From assembly GCF_022829295.1 (NCBI RefSeq), contig NZ_JAKSYH010000179.1, positions 1-64,000 on the forward strand: a stretch of 64,000 nt of DNA. The letters run 5' to 3'. How positions within the stretch are numbered: the stretch's first letter is position 1; every line of letters begins with the position of its first letter. The notes beneath the pieces were generated by a model. It was not told where the DNA came from. It saw only the letters and a program-made list of their open reading frames with translations, and ran no database searches. The stretch is from Methylobacterium sp. J-088. Lineage in GTDB: Bacteria; Pseudomonadota; Alphaproteobacteria; Rhizobiales; Beijerinckiaceae. Positions 23,801 through 34,200 of the stretch are shown here, in pieces. The position numbers were made by a program, and so were the translations under genes.

Positions 23801-26455
23801 TCAGTCCGGCGCCGAAGCCGTGGCGACGTCCTGGATCAGCAGGGCCACGAGCCCGGACCAGCCGGTCTGATGGGAGGCGCCCACGCCGCGGCCGGTATCG
23901 CCGTCGTAATATTCGTAGAACAGCACGAGGTCGCGGAAATGCGGATCGTCCTGCTCGATTCGGCTTTCCCCGTAGACCGGCCTGCGCCCGTCGGAACCCC
24001 GCGTCGAAAGAGCGATCAGGCGACGTGACAGGTCGAGGGCGATCTCGCGCAGGGAGGACGTCCCCCCCGAGCCGGTCGGTGCCTCGACCCGAAAGTCTGG
24101 GCCGTAATAATCGTGGAACCGGTTCAGGGCGGTGATCAGCAGATAGTTGACCGGCATCCAGACTGGCCCGCGCCAGTTCGAATTGCCGCCGAACAGGCGC
24201 GAGCGCGACTCCGCGGGTTCGTAGGCGAGACCGAGATCACGCCCGTCCCAGGCGAAGCAGAAGGGGTGGTCCGCATAGACGCGCGACACCCCGCGCAGGC
24301 CGTGATCGGACAGGAACTCCGCCGGATCGAGGGCGCGGTGCAGCAGCGCCTTCAGCCGATGGCCGCGCAGCAGCGACAACAGCGCGGTCTGACCCTGGCC
24401 CGGCTCGTTCCAGCGCGACACCAGGGAGGCGAGGTCCGGGCGGTTCTTCAGGAAGAACAGCATCCGGTTGCGCAACGCGGGCAGCTTCGCGAGGTCGCAT
24501 TCGTTGATCGTCGCCACCGCGAAGATCGGGATCAGGCCGACCAGGGTGCGTGCCCGGATCGGCAGGCGCGCCCCGTCGCGGGTCTCGATCACGTCGTAGA
24601 AGAAGCCGTCTTCCTCGTCCCAGACGCCATCGCCCGTGGCCGCGGCGATCAGGAGGAAATGCTCGAAGAACTTTTCCGCCATGTCCTCGTAGGTCGGGTC
24701 CTGCAGCGCCAGCTCGATGGCGATGCGCATCAGGGCCAGCGCGTAGGCGGCCATCCAGGCGGTGGCGTCGGACTGGGTGAGGGTGGCGCCGTCGCCCACC
24801 GGCTTCGAGCGGTCGAAGATCCCGATATTGTCGAGACCGAGGAAGCCGCCCTGGAACAGGTTGCGGTCGTCGGCATCCTTGCGGTTGACCCACCACGTGA
24901 AGTTCAGGGTCAGCTTGTTGAAGATCCGTTTGAGGAAGGCGTGGTCCGCGGTGCCGGTGAGCGCCCGGTCCAGCTCGAACACCCGCCAGGCGGCCAGCGC
25001 GTGGATCGGCGGGTTGGCGTCCCCGAACCCCCATTCGTAGGCCGGCAGGGCCGCGTTCGGATGGGCGTAGGCCTCGTCGACCAGAAGCAGGAGCTGGTTC
25101 TTGGCGAAGTCCGGGTCGATCAGCGCGAAGACGATCGCCTGGAGGGCGAGGTCCCAGGAGGCGAACCAGGGATATTCCCAGGCATCCGGCATCGAGATGA
25201 TGTCGTTGGCGCGCAGGTGCGCCCAGTCCTCGTTGCGCCCGTGCCGGCGCGCAGGGGAGGGGGCGGGCTGTGCAGGGTCGCCCGCCAGCCACTCGCGCAC
25301 ATCGTAATGATAGAGCTGCTTCGACCACAGCATGCCGGCCAGTGCCTGCCGCTGGACGTGGCGCATCTCGGGATCGGCGATCGGTGCCTGCAGGGCGGCG
25401 TAGAAGCTGTCCGCCTCGAATTCGCGCTGGGTGAAGACCGTGTCGAAATCCGCGAAGGGCTCCCCCGGGGCGGTCTCGGCGCGCAGGCGCAGGCGTAAGG
25501 TACGGCTCTCGCCGGGGCCGAGATGGAGCCCGTAGCGGGCGGCGCATTTGGTGCCGGACAGGTGATTGACGGCGGCCCGATCGCCGCCGACCACGCAAGC
25601 GTCGATCCCGTCCTTGTAGAAGCCCCCGGCGGGCCCGGCCCCGAACAGGCGGTGCGTGTTGGTCTCGTTCTCGGTAAACAGCAGCTCGGCGGCGTCCTCG
25701 GCGAAGAAGCGCATCGGCGCCATGTCGGGATGGCGTACCCAGACCGATCCGTCGGATCCGGCCATCAGCTCCGGCTTCGGCGTCCCCTGCTTCCACGACC
25801 ATGTGTTGCGCGCCCAGAGCTGCGGCAGCAGCATCAGGTCGGCGGGTTCCGGCCCCCGGTTGGTGGCGGTGACCCGCATCAGGATGTCGTCGGGCGCCGC
25901 CTTGGCGTACGCGATCTCCACATCGCAATAGCGGCCGTTTTCGAAGGCGCCGGTGTCGAGCAGCTCGAATTCCGGATCGTCGAGGCCGCGGCGACCGTTC
26001 TCCGCGACGAGCCGTTCATAGGGGAATTCGGCCTGCGGATATTTGTAGAGCATCCGCATGAAGGCGTGGGTCGGGATGCCGTCGAGGTAGTAGTAGAGTT
26101 CCTTGACGTCCTCGCCGTGGTTGCCCTCCTGATTGGTCAGGCCGAACAGCCGCTCCTTCAGGATCGGATCGCGGCCGTTCCAAAGGGCCAGCGACAGGCA
26201 CCAGTTGAGGTGCCGATCGCCGAAGCCGCCGATCCCGTCCTCACCCCAGCGATAGGCCCGGGACCGGGCGTGATCGTGGGGCAGATAATCCCAGGCCTCG
26301 CCGTCCGGGCTGTAATCCTCCCGGACCGTGCCCCATTGCCGGTCGCTGAGATACGGCCCCCAGTGGCGCCAAGCCGGATCGCTGCGCGCCGCGACCAGCC
26401 GGAGGCCTTCTTCGGTCTCGAAGAGGCGTGTCGTCACACCGTCGGGCTTGGTCAT
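23801..26455 (-). CDS. GH63-like/MGH1-like glycoside hydrolase
   Basis: An 884-residue protein with an (alpha/alpha)6-barrel of the GH63/mannosylglycerate-hydrolase-like group, annotated widely as glucosidase. Landmarks are WGPYLSDRQWGTVREDYSPD, TNQEGNHGEDVKELYYYLDG, MPDAWEYPWFASWDLALQAI, GGFLGLDNIGIFDRS, WNSNWRGP-type segment NSNWRGPVWMPVNYL and ASHQTGWSGLVA near the end. There is no signal peptide, so it acts on a cytoplasmic glucoside. The ATG at 26455 is used; a GTG at 26461 is nearer the GGAG. A HAD sugar phosphatase gene lies 86 bp upstream on the same strand, hinting at metabolism of a phosphorylated compatible solute (inference). Confidence 0.85.
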   Translation of the reverse strand: MTKPDGVTTRLFETEEGLRLVAARSDPAWRHWGPYLSDRQWGTVREDYSPDGEAWDYLPHDHARSRAYRWGEDGIGGFGDRHLNWCLSLALWNGRDPILKERLFGLTNQEGNHGEDVKELYYYLDGIPTHAFMRMLYKYPQAEFPYERLVAENGRRGLDDPEFELLDTGAFENGRYCDVEIAYAKAAPDDILMRVTATNRGPEPADLMLLPQLWARNTWSWKQGTPKPELMAGSDGSVWVRHPDMAPMRFFAEDAAELLFTENETNTHRLFGAGPAGGFYKDGIDACVVGGDRAAVNHLSGTKCAARYGLHLGPGESRTLRLRLRAETAPGEPFADFDTVFTQREFEADSFYAALQAPIADPEMRHVQRQALAGMLWSKQLYHYDVREWLAGDPAQPAPSPARRHGRNEDWAHLRANDIISMPDAWEYPWFASWDLALQAIVFALIDPDFAKNQLLLLVDEAYAHPNAALPAYEWGFGDANPPIHALAAWRVFELDRALTGTADHAFLKRIFNKLTLNFTWWVNRKDADDRNLFQGGFLGLDNIGIFDRSKPVGDGATLTQSDATAWMAAYALALMRIAIELALQDPTYEDMAEKFFEHFLLIAAATGDGVWDEEDGFFYDVIETRDGARLPIRARTLVGLIPIFAVATINECDLAKLPALRNRMLFFLKNRPDLASLVSRWNEPGQGQTALLSLLRGHRLKALLHRALDPAEFLSDHGLRGVSRVYADHPFCFAWDGRDLGLAYEPAESRSRLFGGNSNWRGPVWMPVNYLLITALNRFHDYYGPDFRVEAPTGSGGTSSLREIALDLSRRLIALSTRGSDGRRPVYGESRIEQDDPHFRDLVLFYEYYDGDTGRGVGASHQTGWSGLVALLIQDVATASAPD

Positions 26456-26541
26456 AGGCACGCTGCTCCGCGTCCGGCGTTCCCACGCTGAATAGGGCGG
26501 CGTGGCCGGCGACGAAAGTCAACGGCTCGGCCGTGATTGCC

Positions 26542-27204
26542 TCAACGGTCCGTGGAGAGGCGAATACCGTCCGGGCCTGCCACCGCGCGGAGCCGGCGGT
26601 AATCGGGGATCGCCGGATGCCCGGCCGGCGCCGGTTCGCGATGGGTCGCCGTCACCACGATTACGGACGCGCCCGCGGCCTCGGCGGCGCGGATCCCGGC
26701 CGGCGCATCCTCGAACACGCAGCACTCCGCCGCGGCGATCCCGAGTCGGCGCGCGGCCAGCAGGAAGCAGTCCGGTGCGGGCTTACCCTGCGCGACATCC
26801 TCGGCGGCGATCATCAGGGTGGGGGTGGGCATGTCGGCCGCTTCGAGTCGGCGCTGGGCCAGGGCTCGGGGGGCCGAGGTCACGATCGCCCAGCGATCCG
26901 GCGGCAGCGTCGCCAGGAAGGCCCGCGCCCCCGGGATCTCGATGACGTCGCCGACATCCTCCATCTCGGCCCGCGTGATCGCTGCGGCCTCCGCCTCGGG
27001 GTCGACCCCTGGCAGGTTGAGGCGGCGGATCGTCTCCACAGAACGTACGCCGTGGATCGTCGGCAGGAACGTGGCCACGTCGAGCCCGTGCGCCACGGCC
27101 CAGCGCGACCACGTCCGCTCCGCCGAGGCGATCGAGCTGATGAGCGTGCCGTCCATGTCGAACAGCAGCGCGGCCAAACGGCGCGTCGGGAGCGTGATCG
27201 TCAT
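26542..27204 (-). CDS. HAD-superfamily sugar phosphatase (YfbT/HxpA-like)
   Basis: A 220-residue beta-phosphoglucomutase-like HAD hydrolase. Motifs are [12 protein letters not shown] (nucleophile Asp), [11 protein letters not shown], the lysine in [16 protein letters not shown] and [13 protein letters not shown]. The cap segment [17 protein letters not shown] matches the YfbT sugar-phosphatase subgroup that dephosphorylates hexitol and hexose phosphates. It precedes the glycosidase gene on the same strand. Confidence 0.87.
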   Translation of the reverse strand: MTITLPTRRLAALLFDMDGTLISSIASAERTWSRWAVAHGLDVATFLPTIHGVRSVETIRRLNLPGVDPEAEAAAITRAEMEDVGDVIEIPGARAFLATLPPDRWAIVTSAPRALAQRRLEAADMPTPTLMIAAEDVAQGKPAPDCFLLAARRLGIAAAECCVFEDAPAGIRAAEAAGASVIVVTATHREPAPAGHPAIPDYRRLRAVAGPDGIRLSTDR

Positions 27205-27353
27205 GGCGGAGCGCTAGCGGCGGGCCGCCACGGCAGCAACCCGGGTGTGCGCAGGGGAGCCGAGCGCCGCCCGCTTCACGGGCCGCCGGCTTTGGTGTAG
27301 CGCGGGTGCAACCCCGGGCTCCGAATGCCCGCAACCGCGAACCCTGCCGACCC

Positions 27354-28193
27354 ATGCCGAGCCGCATCGACGCCACCTTCGCCCGCGCCCGCGCGGAGAA
27401 CCGGGCCGTCCTCGTCACCTACGTGATGGCGGGCGACCCCGATCCCGAGACCTCCCTGGAGGTCCTGAAGGCCCTGCCGGGCGCCGGATCCGACATTCTG
27501 GAATTCGGCCTGCCCTTCACCGACCCGATGGCGGACGGCCCGGCCATCCAGGCGGCCGGCCTGCGGGCGCTCAAGGCCGGGCAGACCGTCGCCGGCACGC
27601 TGGACCTCGTGCGCCGCTTCCGGGCGGAGAACGACGCCACGCCGATCGTGCTGATGGGCTACTACAACCCGATCCACACCTACGGCGTCGACCGGTTCCT
27701 GGAGGACGCGGTGGCGGCCGGGATCGACGGGCTGATCGTGGTCGATCTGCCGCCGGAGGAAGATTCCGAGCTGTGCCTGCCGGCCCTCGCCAAAGGGCTG
27801 GCCTTCATCCGGCTCGCGACGCCGACCACCGACGAGCGGCGCTTGCCGGCGGTGCTCGCGAATACGGCGGGCTTCGTCTATTACGTGTCGATCACCGGCA
27901 TCACCGGCACCGCCACGCCGGATTTCGGCAAGGTCTCGGAGGCGGTGGGCCGCATCCGCCGCCACACCGACTTGCCGGTCGTGGTCGGCTTCGGTGTGAA
28001 GACCGGCGCGCATGCGACGGCGATCGCGAAGGGTGCGGACGGTGTCGTGGTCGGTTCGGCCCTGGTGGACGCGCTGGTGCGCTCGCTCGACGCCGAGGGC
28101 CGTCCGCAGGCGGGCAGTGTCCCGGCAGTGGCGGGGCTGGTGCGCGAACTGGCCGAGGGCGTGCGCGCCGCTTCGGTGGAGCGGGCGGCCTGA
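27354..28193 (+). CDS. trpA: Tryptophan synthase alpha subunit
   Basis: A 279-residue TIM barrel that cleaves indole-3-glycerol phosphate to indole and glyceraldehyde 3-phosphate. The signature [20 protein letters not shown] carries the catalytic Glu, VVDLPPEE carries the catalytic Asp, and the phosphate site is [10 protein letters not shown] with [10 protein letters not shown]. trpB is not immediately upstream; a HAD gene diverges there. accD and folC follow, the common alphaproteobacterial order trp-accD-folC. The ATG at 27354 is used. Confidence 0.96.
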   Translation: MPSRIDATFARARAENRAVLVTYVMAGDPDPETSLEVLKALPGAGSDILEFGLPFTDPMADGPAIQAAGLRALKAGQTVAGTLDLVRRFRAENDATPIVLMGYYNPIHTYGVDRFLEDAVAAGIDGLIVVDLPPEEDSELCLPALAKGLAFIRLATPTTDERRLPAVLANTAGFVYYVSITGITGTATPDFGKVSEAVGRIRRHTDLPVVVGFGVKTGAHATAIAKGADGVVVGSALVDALVRSLDAEGRPQAGSVPAVAGLVRELAEGVRAASVERAA

Positions 28194-28274
28194 GCCGCCA
28201 TCCATGCCGACCCTGGCGGTGAAGCGCCCGCCACCTGATATTGTCGCGGGCTCGAAGCGGACGGACGCGAGGCG

Positions 28275-29171
28275 ATGGTCGAACCGATGAACTGGATCTC
28301 GGAGGTGGTGCGCCCCCGGATCAAGACCCTGTTCAAGCGCGAAACGCCCGAGAACCTCTGGGTCAAATGCCCGGATACGGGCCAGATGGTGTTCCACAAG
28401 GAGGTGGAGGCCAACAACTGGGTGATCCCCGGCTCGGAGCATCATCTCAAGATGAGCGCCCAGGCGCGCCTCAAGATGATGTTCGACGAGGGCACGTGGA
28501 TCGACGTGGCGCTGCCCGAGGCGCCGACCGATCCGCTCAAGTTCCGCGACGAGAAGCGCTACGTCGACCGGCTCAAGGAGGCCCGCGCCAAGACCGGTCT
28601 GCAGGACGCGTTCAAGATCGGCTTCGGCCGGGTCGGCGGCCTGCCGATGGTGCTGGCCGCGCAGGAATTCGGCTTCATGGCCGGCTCCCTCGGCATGGCA
28701 GCGGGCGAGGCCTTCGTGCGCGGTGCCGAGACGGCGCTGGAAAAGCGCACGCCCTACGTGCTGTTCGCGGCCTCGGGCGGGGCGCGGATGCAGGAGGGCA
28801 TCCTGTCGCTGATGCAGATGCCGCGCACGACCGTGTCGGTGCGCCGGCTCAATGCGGCGCGCCTCCCCTACATCGTGGTGCTGACCAACCCGACCACCGG
28901 CGGCGTCACCGCTTCTTACGCCATGCTGGGCGACGTGCACCTCGCCGAACCGGGGGCGCTGATCTGCTTCGCCGGTCCGCGCGTGATCGAGCAGACCATC
29001 CGCGAGAAGCTGCCGGACGGATTCCAGCGGGCGGAATACCTGCGTGAGCACGGCATGGTCGATCAGGTCGTCCACCGCCACCAGCTCAAGGAGACCATCG
29101 CCCGCCTCTGCGGCCTCCTGACCAACGTCGCCGCGCCGGCGACCCCGGTCACGGCCGACGAGGCGGCGTAA
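28275..29171 (+). CDS. accD: Acetyl-CoA carboxylase carboxyltransferase beta subunit
   Basis: A 298-residue protein that with AccA transfers CO2 from carboxybiotin to acetyl-CoA. The crotonase-like core has [36 protein letters not shown] and [20 protein letters not shown]. The N-terminal zinc ribbon of E. coli AccD (CxxC...CxxC) is replaced by [11 protein letters not shown] and [11 protein letters not shown], leaving one cysteine, as in rhizobial homologues. ATG at 28275, with an alternative at 28287. It lies 82 bp after trpA and 10 bp before folC. Confidence 0.96.
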   Translation: MVEPMNWISEVVRPRIKTLFKRETPENLWVKCPDTGQMVFHKEVEANNWVIPGSEHHLKMSAQARLKMMFDEGTWIDVALPEAPTDPLKFRDEKRYVDRLKEARAKTGLQDAFKIGFGRVGGLPMVLAAQEFGFMAGSLGMAAGEAFVRGAETALEKRTPYVLFAASGGARMQEGILSLMQMPRTTVSVRRLNAARLPYIVVLTNPTTGGVTASYAMLGDVHLAEPGALICFAGPRVIEQTIREKLPDGFQRAEYLREHGMVDQVVHRHQLKETIARLCGLLTNVAAPATPVTADEAA

Positions 29172-29181
29172 AGCCCGCGCG

Positions 29182-30507
29182 ATGGCCTCATCCGATGCCC
29201 TGATGGCGCGTTTCCTCGCGCTTCATCCCCGCACCATCGATCTGTCGCTCGGCCGGATCGAGCGGCTGCTCGCCCAGCTCAACCATCCGGAGCGGCGCCT
29301 GCCGCCGGTGATCCACGTCGCCGGCACCAACGGCAAGGGCTCGACCATCGCGTTCATGCGCGCGATCCTCGAAGCCGGGGGGCTCGCCGCGCATGTCTAC
29401 ACCTCGCCCCATCTCGTGCGCTTCCACGAGCGGATCCGGATCGGCGGGATCGGGGGTGGACATTTCGTGGACGAGGATCGGCTGGCTGACGCGTTCGCGC
29501 GCTGCGAGACCGCCAACGCCGGCGCGCCGATCACCATGTTCGAGATCACCACGGCGGCGGCCCTGGTGCTGTTCTCGGAGAGCCCGGCCGATGTCCTGCT
29601 GCTGGAGGTGGGGCTCGGCGGCCGGCTCGACGCAACCAACGTGATCGCGCAGCCCGCCTGCGCGGTGGTCACGCCGATCGGCCGGGACCATGCGGAGTAT
29701 CTCGGCGACACGGTGGAATCGGTGGCGACCGAGAAGGCCGGGATCTTCAAGCGCGGCTGTCCGGCGGTGATCGCCGCCCAGGACTACGCCGAGGCCGACG
29801 CCGTGCTGTGCCGGCGCGCCGAGGAGATCGGGGCCGGGCCCATCTTCGTCGGAAACCAGGATTTCTCGGTCCACGAGGAGCGCGGCCGGCTCGTCTACCA
29901 GGACGAGACCGACCTGTTCGACCTGCCGCGCCCCCGCCTCGCCGGGCGCCACCAACTGGTCAATGCCGGCACGGCGATCACGGCCCTGCGGGCGGCGGGC
30001 TTCGGCGACATCGGCAACACGGCCCTGGAGAAGGGCCTCACCGAAGTCGACTGGCCGGGCCGGCTGCAGCGCCTGGGGCGCGGGCGGCTGGCCGCACAGC
30101 TCGATCCCGGCACCGAGCTGTGGCTCGATGGCGGCCACAACATCGACGGAGGCCGGATCCTCGCCGCCGCCATGGCGGATCTCGGCGAGAAGAGCGATGT
30201 CCCCCTGGTGCTGATCGTCGGGCTCCTCGGCACCAAGGACGCGGACGGTTTCCTGCGCAACTTCGTCGGACTGGCGCGCGCCCTCGTGGCGGTGCCGATC
30301 AGCGGCACGCTGGCGGCGCGTCCGGCCGAAGAAGTCGCCCGGATCGGCGAGGGCGTCGGCCTCTCGACCTATGCGGCCCCGAGCATCGAAGCGGCCCTGG
30401 CGATGGTCAAGGACATCGCCTTCGAGCGGCCACCGCGCATCCTGATCTGCGGCTCGCTCTACCTGGCCGGGTTAGTCCTTGCCGCCAACGACACCCCGCC
30501 GGTCTGA
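29182..30507 (+). CDS. folC: Bifunctional dihydrofolate/folylpolyglutamate synthase
   Basis: A 441-residue Mur-ligase-family enzyme adding glutamate to dihydropteroate and folates. The P-loop is HVAGTNGKGSTIAF, then VYTSPHLVRFHERIRI, LLEVGLGGRLDATNVI, and WLDGGHNIDGGR in the C-terminal domain. It follows accD by 10 bp. Its 3' end is 221 bp from the convergent trxA gene. Confidence 0.95.
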   Translation: MASSDALMARFLALHPRTIDLSLGRIERLLAQLNHPERRLPPVIHVAGTNGKGSTIAFMRAILEAGGLAAHVYTSPHLVRFHERIRIGGIGGGHFVDEDRLADAFARCETANAGAPITMFEITTAAALVLFSESPADVLLLEVGLGGRLDATNVIAQPACAVVTPIGRDHAEYLGDTVESVATEKAGIFKRGCPAVIAAQDYAEADAVLCRRAEEIGAGPIFVGNQDFSVHEERGRLVYQDETDLFDLPRPRLAGRHQLVNAGTAITALRAAGFGDIGNTALEKGLTEVDWPGRLQRLGRGRLAAQLDPGTELWLDGGHNIDGGRILAAAMADLGEKSDVPLVLIVGLLGTKDADGFLRNFVGLARALVAVPISGTLAARPAEEVARIGEGVGLSTYAAPSIEAALAMVKDIAFERPPRILICGSLYLAGLVLAANDTPPV

Positions 30508-30675
30508 CGCCGCCGTCAATGGCGTGTTCCTGTCGGTCGATGCTGTCGCCGGCCCCAACCGGGATGCGAACGCCTTCACTGTCATCGGCGCCGGCCCGAA
30601 CGGCTCCTCCTGCGACTGGACGATCGGGCTCGGGCTTCGACGCCGGATCAGAGAAAATAAATCAGCCATGAAACG

Positions 30676-30706
30676 GAGAAAGCCCGGCCGCATGGCCGGG
30701 CTCTCC
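30676..30706 (-). terminator. Rho-independent terminator of trxA
   Basis: A perfect 9-bp stem AGCCCGGCC (30681-30689) / GGCCGGGCT (30694-30702) with a GCAT loop and GGAGA/TCTCC extension. Read on the minus strand it is followed by TTTCTCCGTTTC, 22 bp after the trxA stop. It may also stop folC transcription from the other side. Confidence 0.8.
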
Positions 30707-30728
30707 ATAAGTGATCAGAGCTCTGGGG

Positions 30729-31052
<324 letters not shown>

Positions 31053-31292
31053 AACGTCACCCTTCGGAAGTCGCCGCCAGAGGGGCGGTGTCGGACGGGC
31101 AGGGGCCCGCGCGGTTCGCTCAGAATTGGCGACGGGTCGGGGCGTGGTCAAGAAGAGCGGACGCGCCGGTATGATCCGATATGGGGACATGCCTCTCAGA
31201 TGTGCGCTTTCGCATAAGCGCCTTCGCCATGACGCGCGGTTCATTGGCCGGAGATCGGGCCCAGATAAGCCTGGCGGGATCGGAGACGCGGC

Positions 31293-34200
31293 TCAAGCCG
31301 CGATCCCGGCCCGCTCCAGGGCTGCCGCGATGTCGGCCGCATCGAGTGCGCGGATCACCGGCCCCGATGTCCAGACCAGCATCGGGCGGATCGTGCGGCC
31401 GGGATAGATCTGGCCGAGCAGCCGGGCATAGAGGGCGATCTGTCCTGCCTCGGCGGGCGGAAGTGGGGTATCCGGATCCGGAGGCCGCCCGGTCTTGAAG
31501 TCGGCAATCCGAACCGTATCGGTGGTGACGCTCAGACGATCTACACGCCCCTGCACCACGCGCTCGCCGGCAGCCGTGCGTACCCGCCCCGACAGGCTCA
31601 CCTCCGCGCGGGCGTCCGGGGCGAACAGGGGCGCTAGGTTGGGATCGTCGATGATCCGCAGGACCGAGCGCACGATCGCGACGTGGGCGGGCCGGGGCAG
31701 GCCGGGTGCCCGGGACCGGACGAAGGCGAGGCCGGCCGCCTCACGCCGCTGGTGCTCGACGCGGGGCAGGTGCTGCAGCAGGGCGTGGATCAGGATGCCG
31801 CGGCGCCGTGCCTGGGCATCGGCGAGGCGTGGCGGCGGCACCCGGGTTCCGTCCGCCGCGGCAAGCGCCGCGGACGGGTTGAGCGCCGGGGCCTCCGGCT
31901 CCGGTGGAACGGGGCTGCGCAGCCAGCCGGGCTCCGGTACGGGCACCGCGGCCGGGGGCAGCTTTTCGCGCTCGCGGGGCGCCTCGGCCCCCTCCTGCCA
32001 CACGGTGGCTGGGCCGTAGGCGAGTTCGACGGTCTGGCCTGCACCCAGCGTCGTCTCAAGGCCGGCCTGGACCATGCGGCACCACGCGGCCTCGGTCTCG
32101 CGCTCGTGGCCACGGAATGGCGCCACGATGAGCCGGTCGGCTGCCCGGGTCATGGCGACGTAGAGCAGGCGGTTGTGCTCCTGCCGCGCCCGGGCGAGCA
32201 GGGCGGCGCGGGCGGCCTCGGTGGCGGCGCAATCCTGGGTCCGGCCGCCCGACCAGACCGGCGGCAGTGCGGGTCCGGTCGCCGGCAGGGGCAACAGCGG
32301 CGGGTCGTTCCGGCCCAGGGGCTCGCAGCCGTCGAGAAGGACCACGACCGGCGCCTCCAGGCCCTTGGCCCCGTGAACCGTCATGACGCGCACCTCGTCG
32401 CGCCCGGATTCGAGGTCGCGCTTGACCGTGTGCCCGGCCTCGGCGCCGACATAGCGGGCCAGGAAGCCGCCGAGCGAGGGCGCATCCTCACCGGTTTCGG
32501 CCTGCGCGGCGGCGGCGAGGAACACGTCGATGGCGTCGCCCGCCTCGCCGCCGAGCCGAGCGACGAGCTTGGCCCGGCCCCCCAGCGGCCCGAGCAGTCG
32601 CGCATAGAAGCCGAACGGACCATGCAGGCTCGCCAGCGCGATCCACTCTGTCAGTGTGGCGAGCCCATGAAGCGCCGCCGCGTCGCCGGCAGCGGCGTGG
32701 CGGTGAAGGGCATCCTCCAGCGTCTCCGACAGGTCGCGGCGGGCAGCGATCCGAACCAGATCCTCGTCCGTCAAGCCGACCAGCGGCGTCTTGAGCGCGG
32801 TGGCGAGCGTCAGGTCGTCGGCGGGAAGCAGGCCGGCCCGGCCGGCGGCCACGAGATCGGCCACCGCGATATGGGCCGAGACCTCCAACCGGTCCTGGCC
32901 CGCCACCGGGACAGCGAGGCCCTTCAGGGCCCGGATCACCTCCTCGAAGGCCGGTCCGCGCTTGCGCACGAGGATCAGCACGTCGCCGGGGCGCCACACG
33001 CGGCCGGTCGCATCGCCCCGGGTAACCCAGGTCCGCACCGCCTGCGCCACCCGGCGGGCCGTGACGATCGCCGGGGCGCTGGTCTCCGGGGCGTCGACCG
33101 GAGCCGTCCAGGCATCGGGCTCGGCTGCGGGCTCGGGTTCGGCGATCGGCCACAACTCCACGGCGCCGGGGGCGCCGGGCCGCGCGCTGGCATGGACGGT
33201 CTGGCGCACCGTGTCCTCGAAGGACAGGCCCTCGTTGTGGGCATCGAGGGCGAAGACCGCATCGACGGCCTGCAGCACGAGGCTGGTCGAGCGAAACGAC
33301 AGGGTGAGCGGCACGTCCTCGAAGGTCAGGCCGGCCGAGCGCGATTCCGAGATCCAAGCTGCGCGCGTCAGCGCGAATTCCCGCGGCTCCGCACCCTGGA
33401 AGCCGTAGATCGACTGCTTGGGATCGCCCACCGCGAAGCGGGTCCGGTTCCCGATCCGGGCCCCTTCGCCGGCGGCGAATTCCTGGGTGATGGCCCGAAG
33501 GATCGCCCATTGCTCCGGGTTGGTGTCCTGCGCCTCGTCGACCAGGACATGGTCGATTCCCCGGTCGAGCTTGTACAGGACCCAGCCAGCGCCGACCCGC
33601 CCGAGCAGGTCGAGGGCCTTGTGGATCAGGTCGTCGAAGTCGAGGGCGCCGAGCCTGGCCTTCTGGGCCTCGATCCGACGGTGGATCTCCGCGGCGATCT
33701 GGAACAGCGCCTGTGTGCGGCTATGGGCCCGGGCGGCGCGCAGCCGATCGAACAGCGGATCCAGCCGGTCGCGCTCGGCGATCAGCGCCTCCTTCGCGGC
33801 GGCCGGGACCGCCTTCGTGCCGAGGCTGCTGTCGGCCTTGGGCTCGTCCTTCTGGGTGAAGAAGACCGACCGGTAGAGGGCCAGCGCCTCGGCGCGGTCC
33901 GGAAACCCTTCGGAGCGGGCGCGTTCGGCCTCCGCCTCCGCCTCCGCCAGAGCGTCGGCGAGTTTCTCGTCGTTGGCCTTGCCGGTGCGGAGCGCCGCGA
34001 CCAAGCCGGCCCTGTCCTCCGGCGCGCATCCGGGACCGCCATCGCGGATCGCTGCCTCGATCCGCTCGGCCGTCTCCTCGGCCGCGAGCCCGAGCGCCCC
34101 GTGCAGGCGCCCGAACGCGGCCTCCAGGCCGGCCGCGTCGCCGATGAAGCCCCTGGCCCGCAGCGCGGACCGTATCGCCGCCCGCAGGGCATCGCCCGTC

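Noticed and set aside
30472..30708. A 78-residue open frame between folC and trxA
   Set aside because: It overlaps the folC 3' end and the trxA terminator, with no ribosome-binding site or family resemblance.
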